A stretch of 64,000 nt of DNA, taken from assembly GCA_037367405.1 (NCBI GenBank), contig JAZKJV010000603.1, positions 310,001-374,000 on the forward strand, read 5' to 3'. The DNA comes from Ottelia alismoides. Lineage: Eukaryota > Streptophyta > Magnoliopsida > Alismatales > Hydrocharitaceae. A model generated the notes under the pieces. It worked only from the letters and a program-made list of their open reading frames with translations, did no database searches and was not told the DNA's origin. Position 1 is the first letter of the stretch. Every line of letters begins with the position of its first letter. A program made the position numbers and the translations under genes. Shown here piece after piece: positions 21,299 through 35,019 of the stretch.

Positions 21299-23899
21299 TG
21301 AAGGATATGGTATAATCCTCAAGCGTATCATGGAAGCGTGAGCGTCGTATCGAATACGACGAAGAACGACTAGTCGCACTAGTTGTTCTATGCAGCAGAA
21401 ATTAAAAATTTTTCTTGCGACGAAACCACATGATCCAAGAAAACTTCTCAGATCGTTTCGTCTAAACCACAAATAAGTAATAGGATTACCTCTTGAAGCG
21501 TGGTTGTGATCGAGTCTCTAAACGAAGAGACCTCCTGCCTCAAGTTCGATCCGACGGAGGAGATGCTTGCGAGCGCGGGGATGAACCGCGTGCTTCTCGC
21601 AATCCATATTGATGATCCAAGCGGTGGATCTCCTGATCTCGACACACGAGATCCGACATCTTCTTCACGAGCGAGGCGCACCGAAGGAGACGGAGATCCA
21701 CGAGCAAAGGATCGGGTAGCATAACGACGATGCTGCGGCAATGGAGACTCCCTCTAGGGCATCCATGGTGGACGGCCATGAGAGAGGAAGAGAGAGGGTT
21801 GATGTGTAGAGAGAAAAAGAGAGAGACTTATGTTCTCTTGTGTGTAAAAAAGAGCAATGGGATTCCTCTCCTTTTATAATATTTTAGGATCCATGGATCT
21901 CAATCCATGAGAAACACAAATCCAATGGCTCTCATTGATTGTGTTTCTTTTAATGGCTAAGATTTGCGTTGGTAAAAAACCAACAGCAATTAATTTAATT
22001 TAGATTAAATCTATATTGATAAATCAATATAAATCAATCCCAAAATTAAATCAATCAAGCATGGAGATTATGGAATGAAGATTGCCTCCTTCCATAATAT
22101 TGGATTTGGTGGCAATCTCATGCAATCTTATGAGTTCTCATGAGATTGCATTATTCTATGGAAATCTCCAAGATTTACAACAACACTTGTTGTAAGTTAT
22201 TCTATAAAAAATAATTGATAATTATTTTGTGAATATTCCAATCTTGCCATTGGAAAATTGTGAATCATATTTACAACCCAAAATAAAATGTGAATTACAC
22301 TTTCAATTTAATGTACAATGTGAATCCAATTCACATCAACATTTAATTAACAAATGTAAATTACAAATAGCTCTCTCTTAAATATTATAAATCACAATTA
22401 TAAAATATATGACTAATATGGATATTGCTATCCATATTATTCATATCCATGATAATCAAATCACATTTAATAATCTTGGATCTCTATTCTCATGTGCCCA
22501 AATAATATGAATCATATTCACATTATTCACATCTTTGATAATCAAATATCATTTAATTATCTAAGATAAATCTCCTTATAATATGAATCAAATTCATATT
22601 ATTCATGATAATTAAATCACATTTAATTATCCATTTTCCTAATGCTCGGATACATTTATCAACAATAGAATTATCCATGAACTCTTTCAAGGATAATGCT
22701 CTTTCTCTGTGAATACTTGGAGATAAGGACTGGGCGATTGTATTGTTCCACGTATAGTGACTTGGATATTGAGATCGATCACGGGCCTCCCATAGATGCT
22801 TGATTAAATCAAGACCGCAAATCTAATCATCTCATCGCATCTGAATCACATTCAGATCAATGTCAAACATTTGGACCAAGATCAGATTACTTCTCTGCTG
22901 AGAGGAGTCACTAAAATCCGGACCCGTTTCATAACTCCCTAGCAATGAAAGCGTCATAGTTATACATCGTTTATGATCACATCACCCTCAGGTATTCCCA
23001 ATACCTGTACATCCTGCATACTGGAAGACTCAGAATAAACCCGAAGTATTGGATCAACTTTATACTGTCTACTTCAGGGTTTTTATCAGTAAGTTTCTCA
23101 TTCGATCATTGGGAGTCGGTATCGATCACACACTTTCCAAAAGCTTATATCATACCTAGGTCTACATCATATACTTCCTAAAAGTATATATCAAACCTAC
23201 AAATTCAGTCAAGCTTCCAAAGCGAGACGACCGTGCGCACGGAATTTGATTCTTCCCAATATCTCATGAGTGATCTCATGCCTTCCGGTTCAATAAATGA
23301 ACCTATATGATCCCTTTGAGAGATTGTATTACTCATATGCCCTTATATGCACACCAGCGCGCTGGTGTATAGACCTTGGTTAGGTCATCAACTTATTGGT
23401 CTGCCAAATATACAGATTCAGACATATTGTAACACATCTGTCTCCGGTCAGAGGATGTGTGCCTGTATCGTGACAGCATACGATATAGGACTTTGGTTAT
23501 CTCGATCTTATTAAGTCAATTCTTTGACCTAACTAATCTGACACCTACGAATCTCTATTCCTATGCAGAAGATCTGCATCAAGAGGTCAGTCAGATATCA
23601 ACCTTTAGAGATAAGGATTGCCATCTCCTACTCAGGCTGGAGATCATCTCTTAACAATCATTTGACGGTGGTTGATGAGTCCTCAATCTAACCCTTTAGA
23701 TATTCATCCAAGCACCAGCCTCTATGATTCAATAGTTGAATCAACAGCTGTATGATCATTAAGATGGCCATGGTACATAACCCTAATTGTACTAAGGGAC
23801 CTATTATGCAAATTATTCATTCTTCATTTCAGATCAGGGAATGATATTCGCAATAACATTTATTATATAATGGCTCGTCATGGGCTCGCATGTCCAACA
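21299..23899 (-). repeat. 3' LTR of the copia-like element
   Basis: The repeat runs from TGAAGGATATGG to ...GTCCAACA. It matches the right copy along its whole length, with about 10 differences in the first 220 bases. A minus-strand TATAAAAG (21871-21878) with a consistent position in the other copy is the likely core promoter of the LTR. Confidence 0.9.
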
Positions 23900-23911
23900 A
23901 TCTCCCACTAG
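23900..23911 (-). other. Polypurine tract
   Basis: The minus strand reads CTAGTGGGAGAT immediately before the 3' LTR start (TGTTGGAC). This is the usual plus-strand DNA primer of the element. Confidence 0.75.
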
Positions 23912-24710
23912 CCCAAAGAGCCATTAATGGGCTAATCATTTAAACCCGCACTCATGTGACAATCATAGGCTATTAAGAAAATAGCTAGGTAAGTTGATCA
24001 GTCACTCTGTTCCTGCGAGACTACGCCAAGTCCTTTTACGGCACTTGCATATCCCCAGTAACAGTGCTCGCATCCAATGCGAATGTTGCATCAATACTCA
24101 ATCATGTTAGTTACAGCTTAACAATTATCATAACCAGTATTTCCATAATACTTATCAGAAACCCTTATTCCTGGAGATCAGTATCTCTTAAGGTATCCAC
24201 AGTTAAGACCTTTTAGATCTTTATCTATAAAGTCTTAAGTTTTTGAAGATAAGACTTTGAAATCACTATCTCAAAAAATCTTGTCATCTATGAAGATTTT
24301 GTTATTACTGTAATCAAGTGTTTTTCTCCATAGTAGGATTAGTAATAGTTTACTACTCCCACTACATTGTAGATATCTGACTTTTGTACACATCTAGCAT
24401 ACACTCAGCTTCTCGTAACTGATGCACAAGTGCAGACAGTTCTAGCATTCACTTCCTCAACTCTTTGAGGTGATATCCCTTTAGATAGGTCAGTACCATA
24501 TCTTAAGGGATGGAAGTCTTTCTTGGAATTTCTAAGAATAGAAAATGTCCAGGGTGTACTGCAAATGTGACAGTCCCAATATCCTCTTCTCTTTGCTTCT
24601 GAACAACTTCAGAAATAAGATCTAAGAGGTATCCTTGAGATCATATCTCAAGTTATGGAACAACCCGATAATAAAACACTTATTATTATCCTTATATAAT
24701 TTTAAATGAT

Positions 24711-24765
24711 TAGGATATTATCTACATTTAGTACGATGAACACAATGACACTCCCACTAAGCTTC
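24711..24765 (-). pseudogene. Trace of copia reverse transcriptase core
   Basis: The minus strand reads SVIVFIVLNVDNILII, resembling the copia RT catalytic block (V-L-Y-V-D-D-I-L-L-I) with Asn in place of the second Asp. It lies about 0.8 kb from the 3' LTR, where copia RT/RNase H is expected. The match is short, so it is suggestive only. Confidence 0.45.
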
Positions 24766-27700
24766 ACATGGTTCGTCAAGATTCTATCTGAAATCATAAC
24801 ATTTATGATTTCATCAAATATGAAGTTCCAACTTCAAGAAGCTTATTTGAGTCCATAGATGGATTCCTTAGCTTGCACACCTTGCTTTCCTCAACCATGA
24901 AACCCTGGGGCTACTTCATATGAATATCCTCAGAGAGGTATTCGTAGAGGAATGCGATCTTGACTTTCATCTCATAAAAAAATCAAGTTGTATACGACAG
25001 GTTCCCTTTCTCTTGAAGATCCATTTACACCTTAATGGGTCTTATACATATAGGTGGATCCTCGAGGTTCCATATACAACACTTGTATATGAAGTCTACT
25101 TTAGACTTTCATTGCAAAAATCCATCTTTCCATGTTATGATCCTCAGGAGTTTCATCACATGAAGTCCGATCATTGTCAGACTTAACTGACACATGGAGT
25201 CCATCCCAAACTCATTTGAAGAGGTATTAGTGTTTCATTTTCATTTATCCTTTTAGTTTCCAATTTCAGGAGCCTCATTATCTTCTCAAGATTAAATGAG
25301 TTCCTATACTTCATTTTCATCTTGATTCTCAAGAATCTCAACCTTTACGAATCACATTCTCAGAGATGAGATATTTTAAGAATCTCAAGGTCATGAAGTA
25401 GGTATCCAATACCATCCTTTATTTTTCTAATGAAGCAGCACTCTCAAGTGCTTGATTCCATCTTACATGCATGGAACCATATTAAGGATATATATTGTAG
25501 TCTCTACTACATATATACCATGAAACTAAGAGATAATTATGCTAAAACTCATCATTTATCAAATCACGTCACACATGATCCAATTGTATCTCTCTACAAC
25601 TCTATTGAGTTTAGGTTCATTAGGAGGAATGAGAAAGGAACGAAATTCCTTTCTTCATAAGGTATATCATGAATTCATCTAATAGGTATTGATTACCTAG
25701 ATTAGACCAAATGTATTTCCATCTTCCTTCAGACTGTGGTTCCAAACCAAAATTATAAAATCTTTGAACATTTCAAAGGTTTCTAATGGTGAAGGGAAGA
25801 AATCTTATATCACCAATAATCATTAATAGATATCACATATCCATAATGTTTATTCTGATATAGATGATCAACATACATCAATATGTATTAGATCTTGAAT
25901 ACCTTGACATCTTACACCTTTCCCAAAGAAGGGTGTATTGGACATTTTAGTTTGAATACAATATTCATAAGTATATAAGTTTTGAAATTTTAGACATTCT
26001 AAAGTTTCATCTCTTACTAGTCTATTGATCAAATCAATAGACAAATGTCCAAGGCTTGATGCTAGATCATTGTCAAATGATCTTCATCCTCCTATTGATC
26101 TTAAGGTTTAATTTCAGTATTTAGAAATATTAATGAGCCATTCATTAATTTTCTAATTTAGTGGAGTCCACTAGATTTTAGATTACTATCTAAAATGTCT
26201 CCATCATAACTCTTTATGATTGGTCCATTCCAGATTTCATGTTTATTTCCAACACTTAGAAACAAACAATGAGTGTATTCTAATGTCTAGGTCATAGAGA
26301 CATTCTCTAAGACTAAGGGCTCTCCCACTGAAATTATGAAGTCTAGTGATTCAATGGTTGTTGCAACAATTGCATCAAAAATCATGTAGATGACTATTAA
26401 ACCTGAAGATCAAATTCTCTGGTCTTCTAAAACATATGAAACACATTGCAAGTATTGTTAAAATATTGAGATACAATTATTAGACTTTATCTTATTCAAT
26501 AAGTAAGTAAATATCAATGATTTATGTAGATTATTCTGATGCCCTATCTGAGTCCTTGTCTAAGGATTCTAGACAGACTTGATAGTCATACTATCAACAC
26601 ATCAACTTATTGCAGTATTGACATTCATCCAACTCTTTGGATGTCATATGGAAGTCACATAAGTACGATCAACTCTTTGACTATCCTTCTCACTTCGGTC
26701 CAACCCATGCTTCCACTGCGCTCCCTTTATCTATAAACACCCATTGCTTAAGACTAAGGATTTCTTATGTTAAATTCAAAAAGAATTCAATGTAAGAGCA
26801 TTTCAACATTTATACATGCTTCATTAAATTCATACAATATGAATATTATGAAGCTTCACGAATGACTAGATTATAGACAGTAGAATAATGATACTCATCA
26901 TGTCTACATCCATCTAGACTCTTAAAATATTGGTTCAGGTAGGTATTCAAACATTTTGAATACATCATCTCTAATAGAGCCATCATTCTGCATGATGCAG
27001 TGAACCATCTCATTCACGATAAATGTCAAGAGCACATATGTATGCCAGAATATCTTCATTGATTTTATAAGGATTATTTGACAATTGCGATCATCATCGA
27101 CATGTCACTTTCCAAAGTACATCCGATGAAAGATCAAAATATAGAGACATACAAACCCTACGGTTGTAGCCGTATTATCTATTTAATTGTCATTCCTTGT
27201 TATTATGAGGAAACTTGCACATTGCAACCATATACATTATGTGTCCAACTGCAAGTACAATATCTGGATCATGAGTCCAATCCATGATTTTTTACTGGTT
27301 ATTATTGAGTATAACATTGAGTGGGTTTAATAAAGGATTATCTGAAATAAGACATTTGCATAAGTGTATGTATTTATATATATACATATTTTACTTTGAT
27401 TTAGGAATTTTTATATCAAAGTTGTCTTGCCTTGTCAACACTGAAAGTTCATTCCCTTAATCACTTTCAGTGTAAGAGATATACTTACCATTATATCTCA
27501 AGCAAGATCTGGAATCTCCTTCCTTATCTTTGTTACATCCAAATAATATGAGAATCTGCAACTCCGATAAAAAAAAGCGGGAACACATTCCGCCTTGCAA
27601 GTCCAACTTGCATTCCCAATTCGGTCTTTAATACCCGAGCCCACCACCCATAAGGCAATGTTGATCCATCATTAATTGAACCAACCGTCAACAAGAATAG

Positions 27701-29052
27701 TACTCGCTATATGCAATCCAATATCACTCCAATAATATGAGGATCCGATATTGGGGTCACTACGTATACGACCTTACTCTTTCGAGAAGTAAAGAGCCCG
27801 ATCCAGATGCGCTTGCATACAGGAGCTGTCACTTCGGACAGGCGTCTCCCACATGCAATCCCTGACGACGGAACTCTTTGCCTTGACGGGAGACCATGGA
27901 TGTCACTTATGTGATCCTCCACCTCATATTCAAATTTTAATTAATTATCATGAATCATATTCATATAATTAATTCTTCCAAGGGAAATAACAACTCTATT
28001 CATGATAGAGTGTCTCAATTGGACATAATCAATTTAATCATATTAAATTAATTATCAATCCAATTCAATCAACAAACTTGATTAATTTACTTGAATATAT
28101 ATGGTAAAATCTCAAAGTACGTATTAATTCGAATTTTAATAATTAGAAAATACACCTTGATTTTCTCAAGCATTATCGAGTCCCTACCCGCTGTCATGGC
28201 CAGTACCGACGAGAGTGGGACGGACCACATACATTGCAACCCGCAACCCCAATGCTCTCCGACTAGACACCATATCCACCTCATGAAAGGATAATGCCAA
28301 ATATATCAATTTATACTTGAGATGATCATCGGGTTTTCAACCGAAATTATACCATATAGTAATAATCAAAACATTTTTTATTATAAGGAAATTTTCTACA
28401 CAAATTCCCAATCCTATTCAAGCATCAAGTTTGATGATTGTGTTTCTAATTATGATTTAGATCAAATCTAATCAATTTATTGGATGAGGCCAAGTCAATT
28501 AAGGAAATAATCATCTTACAATATTTCTCAAATATTTTTCATAATTATTTCATGAAATTAACAATTAATTTCACTAATTGACAATCACATGATTCTTGAT
28601 TAGGACTGTAATTTCAACAGTGACCCCTACTCACTAAAATTAACATATCTCAATCAATTTAAATCCAAATTAGACAAACTCATTTTTCAAAGATTTCTAA
28701 CTTGATTTAGGACAGAACTCAAGTGATGTTTCACGCATTTCAAGGCAGATCAAAACAGTAATTAATTCATTAATCATGTTAAGATTCACAGTTCCCGCAA
28801 CAATGCGTACATGTTCATTAAAACAACCATATCTTGAGCAAACGGAATCTGAATTACGTAAACTCAGATTCTATGATTTTCCTTATTTAAAGGGGAACAA
28901 AATCCAAGTGATTGATTCGTGTTTAAACATTTTAAATATGGCCGAATTTATTCAATAGACAGATTTGCGAAAATCAAATGCGACAAAAAACTTTCGTGAC
29001 CTTAACAAACCAAAGTCGTCCTAGGTTTGCGGATCGTATCCAAAACCTTCGA

Positions 29053-29070
29053 CCTAAGGCTCTGATACCA
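29053..29070 (-). other. Primer-binding site, initiator tRNA-Met type
   Basis: The minus strand reads TGGTATCAGAGCCTTAGG, two bases inside the 5' LTR. It sets the orientation of the 21-31 kb element. Confidence 0.9.
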
Positions 29071-29072
29071 CT

Positions 29073-29581
29073 TGAAGGATATGGTATAATCCTCAAGCGC
29101 ATCACGGAAGCGTGAGCGTCGTATCGAATACGACGAAGAACGACTAGTCGCATTAGTTGTTCTATGCAACGGAAATTAAAAATTTTTCTTGCGACGAAAC
29201 CACATGATCCAAGAACACTTCTCAGATCATTTCGTCTAGACCACAAATAAGTAATAGGATTACCTATTGAAGCGTGGTTGCGATCGAGTCTCTAAATGAA
29301 GAGACCTCCTGTCTCAAGTTCGATCCGACGGAGGAGACGCTTGCGATCACGGGGATGAACTGCGTGCTTCTCGCAATCCATGTTGATGATCCAAGCGGTG
29401 GATCTCTTGATCTCGACACACGAGATCCGACGTCTTCTTCACGAGCGAGGCGCACCGAAGGAGACGGAGATCCACGAGCAAAGGGTCGAGCAGCATAACG
29501 ACGACGCTGCGGCGATGGAGACTCCCTCAAGGGCATCCATGGTGGACGGTCATGAGAGAGGAAGAGAGAGGGCTAATGTGT

Positions 29582-29620
<39 letters not shown>

Positions 29621-31704
29621 TGTTCTTTTGTGTGTAAAGAAGAGCAATGGGGTTCCTCTCCTTTTATAATATTTTGGGATCCATGGATCTCAATCCATGA
29701 GAAACACAAATCCAATGGCTCTCATTGATTGTGTTTCTTTTAATGGATAAGATTTGTGTTGGTAAAAACCAACAGCAATTAGTTTAATTTAGATTAAATC
29801 TATATTGATAAATCAATATAAATCAATCACAAATTAAATCAATCAAGCATGGAGATTATGGAATGAAGATTGCCTCCTTCCATAATATTGGATTTGGTGG
29901 CAATCTCATGTAATCTTATGAGTTCTCATGAGATTACATTATTCTGTTGGAAATCTCCAAGATTTACAACAACACTTGTTGTAAGTTATTCTACAAAAAA
30001 TAATTGATAATTATTTTGTGAATATTGCAATCTTGCCATTGGAAAATTGTGAATCATATTTACAACCCAAAATAAAAATGTGAATTACATTTTCAATTTA
30101 ATGTACAATGTGAATCCAATTCACATCAACATTTAATTAACAAATGTAAATTACAAATAGCTCTCTCTTATATATTATAAATCACATTTATAAAATATAT
30201 GACTAATATGGATATTGCTATCCATATTATTCATATCCATGATAATTAAATCACATTTAATAATCTTGGATCTCTATTCTCATGTGCCCAAATAATGTGG
30301 ATCATATTCACATTATTCACATCTTTGATAATCAAATATCATTTAATTATCTAAGATAAATCTCCTTATAATATGAATCAAATTCATATTATTCATGATA
30401 ATTAAATCACATTTAATTATCCATTTTCCCAATGCTCGGATACATTTATCAACAATAGAATTATCCATGAACTCTTTCATGGATAATGCACTTTCTCTAC
30501 GAATACTTGGAGATAAGGACAGGGCGATTGTATTGTTCCACGTATAGTGACTTGGATATTGAGATCATATCGCAAATCCAGATCGCGAGCCTCCCATAGA
30601 TGCTTGATTAAATCAAGACCACAAATCTAATCTTCTCATCGCATCTGAATCACATTCAGATCAATGTCAAACATTTGGACCAAGATCAGATTGCTTCTCT
30701 ACTGAGAGGAGTCTCTAAAATTCAAACTCGTTTCATAACTCCCTAGCAATGGAAGCATTATAGTTATACAATCGTTTATGTTCACATCACCCTCAGGTAT
30801 TCCCAATACCTGTACATCCTGCATACTGGAAGACTCAGAATAAACCCGAAGTATTAGATCAACTTTATACTATCTACTTCAGGGTTTTTATCAGTAAGTT
30901 TCTCTTTCGATCATTGGGAGTTGGTATCGATCATACACTTTCGAAAAGCGTATATCATACATAGGTCTTGATCATATACTTCCTAAGAGTATATATCAAA
31001 CCTACAAATTCAGTCAAGCTTCCAAAGTGAGACGACCGTGCGCACGGAATTTGATTCTTCCCAATATCTCATGAGTGAGCTCATGCCTTCCGATTCAATA
31101 AATGAACATGTATGATTCCTTTGAGAGATCGTATTACTCATATGCCCTTATATGCACACCAGCGCGTCGGTGTATAGACCTTGGTTAGGTCATCAACCTA
31201 TTGGTCTGCCAAATGTACATATTCAGATATATAGTAACACATCTGTCTCCGGTCAGAGGATGCGTGCTTGTATCGTGACAACATACGATATAGGACTTTG
31301 GTCATCTCGATCTCGTTAAGTCAATTCTTTGACCTAACTAATCTGACACCTCCGAATCTCTATTCCTATGTAGAGGACCTGCATCAAGATGTCGGCCAGA
31401 TATCAACCTTTAGAGATAAGGATTGCCATCTCCTACTCAGGCTGGAGATAATTTCTTAATAATCATTGGACGGTGCTTGATGAGTCCTTAATCTGACCCT
31501 TTAGATATTCATCCAAGCACCAGCCTCTATGATTCAATAGTTGAATCAACAGCTATATGATCATTAAGATTGCCATGGTACATAACCCTAATTGTACTAA
31601 GGGACCTATTATGTAAATTATTCATTCTTCATTTCATATCAAGGAATGATATTTGCAATAACCTTTATTGCATAATGGCTCGCCATGGGCTCGCATGTCC
31701 AACG
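29073..31704 (-). repeat. 5' LTR of the copia-like element
   Basis: This is the partner of 21299-23899. The terminal base of the outer end is G (…CCAACG) where the other copy has A, a probable point mutation. A minus-strand TATAAAAG sits at 29661-29668. A GA microsatellite (29582-29616) is expanded compared with the other copy (near 21809-21828). Confidence 0.9.
29582..29616. repeat. GA microsatellite in LTR
   Basis: An almost pure (AG)n run of about 35 bp is present. The allelic position in the other LTR has only short gagagaaaaagagagaga sequence. Expansion therefore happened after insertion. Confidence 0.9.
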
Positions 31705-32360
31705 GATCTTTCATAACAAAGAGCAGATGAAGTTAGAGCCACTGTCCCAAATACGGACTACCCATTTTGCTAGCAGGGCCATGTTCATCACATCAAGATC
31801 AAGAACACCTAGCCTGCCATCATCCTCTGACAGAACTACAACCTTCCACCCAACCGAGGGCATCCCCTTGGAGTCCCCAGATCCGACCCAGAAGAAACGT
31901 CACATCAGCGACTCCAAACGCTTGCTAATCCCCACAGGAAGAAATACTGATGACATGTAGAAGATTGGGATGGCAGATAAAACTGCCTTCAAAAGGACCA
32001 GTTGTCCACTCCTAGAGAGGCAAGAGGCACACCAACCAACAAGTCTTCACTCCAACCAACAAGTCTTCACTCCATACGCTCCACCATGGGCATCCAATCC
32101 GCCTGGCGAAGGTGCCCATGCACCAAAGCCAATCCTATAGTTGATAGGTAGTGCCCCACGTTGGGATTGCAGAGATATCCCACGTCGCCGCCTCCTCTTC
32201 TGTCATACCAAATGGGACGAAAACTATTTTGTCTCCATTATTCCTGCAACCAATATTTTGCTATCATAATACAATATTTAGCTGCAGAAATTTTGGTTTT
32301 CCTAACAACGTTGTCTGTATTAGATTTTCCATCGCTAAGAGCATACTGTTCTTTTGAGGG
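31705..32360 (-). mobile_element. LINE 2, RT-proximal part (minus strand)
   Basis: It begins with the right GATCT duplication (31705-31709). The minus-strand reading contains FFWVGSGDSKGMPSVGWKVV, GRLGVLDLDVMNMALLAKW (31710-31830 region) and, upstream, LSRSGQLVLLKA-like sequence across a stop (near 31990-32030). These are the standard blocks downstream of plant LINE RT and continue into 20343-21298. The LINE is 5'-truncated or unreadable beyond about 32360; no RT core (YADD) is seen. Confidence 0.75.
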
Positions 32361-32368
32361 ATTGGGAG

Positions 32369-32671
32369 AGGAATAAGGTTTTTCCCTTGAATTTGTTATC
32401 CCTCGAAAAAGGTGGTCAATGTTTAGCTAATGGGGTCAATAAAAAGGATGTGGCGCGGTCCGCTGTCCTTCCATCATCGGCTTCTTACACCATAAAAATA
32501 CAAAAAAGTATTACTTATCCCTCGTTATCCCTCTAACATAACTAACGTTTGTCCTTTATCTCTATTTTCAATCAAACAGATAATAACAAATAACTACTAC
32601 TTATCTTTTTTTATACTTCTAAATTTTATCCTTCCAATCCAATAGAAACGAGAGATAAACCCCTTATTCCT
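32369..32671. mobile_element. Possible MITE between LINE 2 and Athila-like element 2
   Basis: Short inverted ends aggaataagg (32369-32378) and ccttattcct (32662-32671) enclose about 300 bp with internal ttatccctc motifs and a caatcaaacag phrase reminiscent of Tourist/Harbinger-type MITEs. I see no clear target duplication. The call is tentative. Confidence 0.3.
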
Positions 32672-32820
32672 ATGCCGAGCGTATCATATGGTATTGGATC
32701 AAAATTATAGAGAATAATAATAATTATACCACAATAGTATTCACATAAATGATAATACTATTTATTGTAAAATTACCTTTTAGACCTTGTAATTTCCAAA
32801 TCCAGTGTATCAACTATGGC

Positions 32821-32825
32821 ATTAT
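32821..32825. repeat. Target-site duplication ATTAT, left copy
   Basis: ATTAT directly precedes the left LTR and recurs at 47848-47852 directly after the right LTR, marking a simple insertion. Confidence 0.9.
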
Positions 32826-34817
32826 TGATGAGCGCGAAATTCACCTCTTTGATAATGATGAATTTTAGTATAGGAAGTGAATTTCAGTCGATCAAAAACC
32901 ACAATCTTTGAATGTTGTGGAGTATTTTTTTACTTGGCAAGTGTACCAAGGTCGAACACAGGAAACATTGATTCTTAGTTGTGTGGTCTTAAATCAAATT
33001 AAATAATCAAATTTATGCTCGATTAATTTATGTGTTGCAAAAATATACAATGCAATGATGAAGGTGATGCAATATGAGAAAGTTAAACAGAGAGAATGAA
33101 GCACCGGATCTGTGATTTAGTGATGTTTAATCCAAGTAAGATTAATGAATAAATCCTTAAAATAAATCATAGATCAAAAAGAAATTCAAAATGTAATTTG
33201 TGCAATCAAATCCATGTTGCAAGGAGGGTAATGAATTATCCCGTCAGGACTCAATGTAATTCGCTCCTCAAAAGCACAATTTAATCAAAGAAGTGATCAG
33301 GAAATTAATTAACTTCTTCCTCGATTTAGCTCCCTGCACAGATTAATTTATTTGGAATAATCCACAAAGATATCAAGAGGTTGATCAAATTAAAATCCTC
33401 AACAGAACTCCTGCAAAAGATATCGTTAAATTCTCAAGCACAATTGTCAAAATGAGCCTACATATGTCATATGAAATCCTCAAATAATACTTATCAAAAG
33501 CAATCTCAGCTATGTCCACAAATTATGTAAAGAGATAGAGCATGAAAATAGCTTCAAAATGACATATTAAACACTAGAATCTGAGTTCGTATGACAAAGA
33601 TATGATAAAATGAAGTTTCGGGGACTAAAATGTAATTAAAATAAAGTTATTCCTTCAAAATGGTCCCTAGGAGGACTTATCTGTAATTTCCAAAAGTCGG
33701 AGGGGCTCCACTGAAATTTACCCAGGCGGGGGTATAAATATAAATTCTGGAACTTTGGAGGGCGTTCTTGCAATTTTCCCCGAGCACACGTGCGCAGCAC
33801 GTACGCCAGGAGGTTTGGTGGATGAGGCTGAGGCACGGGCGTCCGAGCCTGAGGTTCAGATGCCTAGCCTCAGGCTCGGGTGACGGAGGTGAGACTCGGG
33901 CTCCGCGCCTGTGGTTCGGGGCTCCCGAGCCTTGAGGCTAGGAAATTGGCTCGGGCGCCGACACGTGGCGGTTCCTGGACCGTTGGATCAAGGGCTTGTG
34001 CCCTGATCCAACGGCACCTGTACGGTGGCGAGCGCGATGCGTGAGGCGGCGCAAGGACGGTGGCGCCGCGTGGGCGGCGAGGCGGAGCTGAGCGGCCGAA
34101 GCGCGGGGGCGTGGTCGGCTGGCCCTAGGCCGGTCGACACACGACCGGTGAAGGGCGGTCGAGGCTGAGGAAGCGAGCCCGGGGGCGATGGGTGGAGATG
34201 GAGGAGCGTGGCCCTTGTTGGGGATGAGGGCGATGTGCAGAGTGGCGAGGTGGTGCTCGCACGGAGGCAAGTGCTGTGGAGTTCGGTCGTGAGCTGGTGA
34301 AGGGGAGGTGCGTGGCGGAGCGGCTGAAGGTGAGGCAGCGCTCGAGGCGTGAGGTGCGGTGGTGTACCTGCAGTGTTAGGCAAAACACACGGGGAGGGGG
34401 ACTGGGGGGAGGGGAAGGGGATGTGCTGGCGCTCCGACCTTAGTGAGGTCAGAGATGGAGGTGGGACGGGGATTCGACCCTCTCCGATGAAGAAGAGAGG
34501 GATACCTAGCTGTCCGTGGACTGGAGCAGCAGCAAGGGGCACGGGTGTGCGCCTTGGATCACGCCTGTCGAAGGAAGCTCGCCGACGAGAAGAGGGTGTT
34601 GTTACCACCCGATGCGTGGTCTCTTCTTCCTCACTTGCTGGAGATGGCGTATGGCTTTATGGGCTGCCGGTCGATGGGTTTTATAGGTGGCGTTAGCCGT
34701 TACTCGAGGGCGGAGCCGATGGTTATGGCCGCGCATGGCGGCGGCGGTTACAAGGGGGAGGAGAAACGGCAGGGGGAAGGGGAAGGGGTTGGAACGGTCG
34801 AAGGTGTAAGAAGGTGG

Positions 34818-34907
34818 GGGTCACGTGATGGGCATGTGACCCGGGCGGCTGGAGAGAGAGAGAGGTGAGGTGCCACGTGGCATCCCCTGGAGCTGCCACG
34901 TGGCACC
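34818..34907. promoter_or_regulatory. Clustered inverted G-boxes in LTR
   Basis: Two perfect TGCCACGTGGCA palindromes lie in 14-bp inverted arms (34869-34882, 34894-34907). About 40 bp closer to the TATA box is a third inverted repeat built on gggtcacgtg (34818 onward, one mismatch here but perfect in the other LTR). The cluster is about 140-230 bp upstream of the minus-strand TATAAAA, where bZIP/bHLH-bound enhancers are often found. Confidence 0.6.
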
Positions 34908-34968
34908 AAAAAATTTCAGATTTTCAAAGAGGAAAAAGAGATAGAAGATGATCTCGGATCGAAAAATT

Positions 34969-35019
34969 TCCTTCACGAAAGTTGTTCGTCTCGACGAGAT
35001 CTACAACTTTCATGAAGGA
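34969..35019. repeat. LTR hairpin, 17-bp arms
   Basis: Arms 34969-34985 and 35003-35019 (tccttcacgaaagttgt type) match at 16 of 17 positions, and the 17-base middle contains a further small palindrome tctcg/cgaga. The counterpart in the other LTR is 46896-46946, and it is related to the hairpin at 4479-4523. Confidence 0.65.

Larger units (their letters stand above)
21299..31704 (-). mobile_element. LTR retrotransposon with 2.6-kb LTRs, decayed copia-like
   Basis: A complete 10.4-kb insertion on the minus strand has LTRs at 21299-23899 and 29073-31704, a Met primer site beside the right (5') LTR, a polypurine tract beside the left (3') LTR and the GATCT target duplication. The internal 5.2 kb holds no frame above about 90 codons. 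The only coding trace I can read is an RT-like VFIVLNVDNILII near 24711-24765, suggesting Ty1/copia. It could be an extremely decayed copia or a non-autonomous large LTR derivative. Further fragments of the same LTR family, reversed, lie at 52436-52830 and 61060-61990. Confidence 0.85.
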
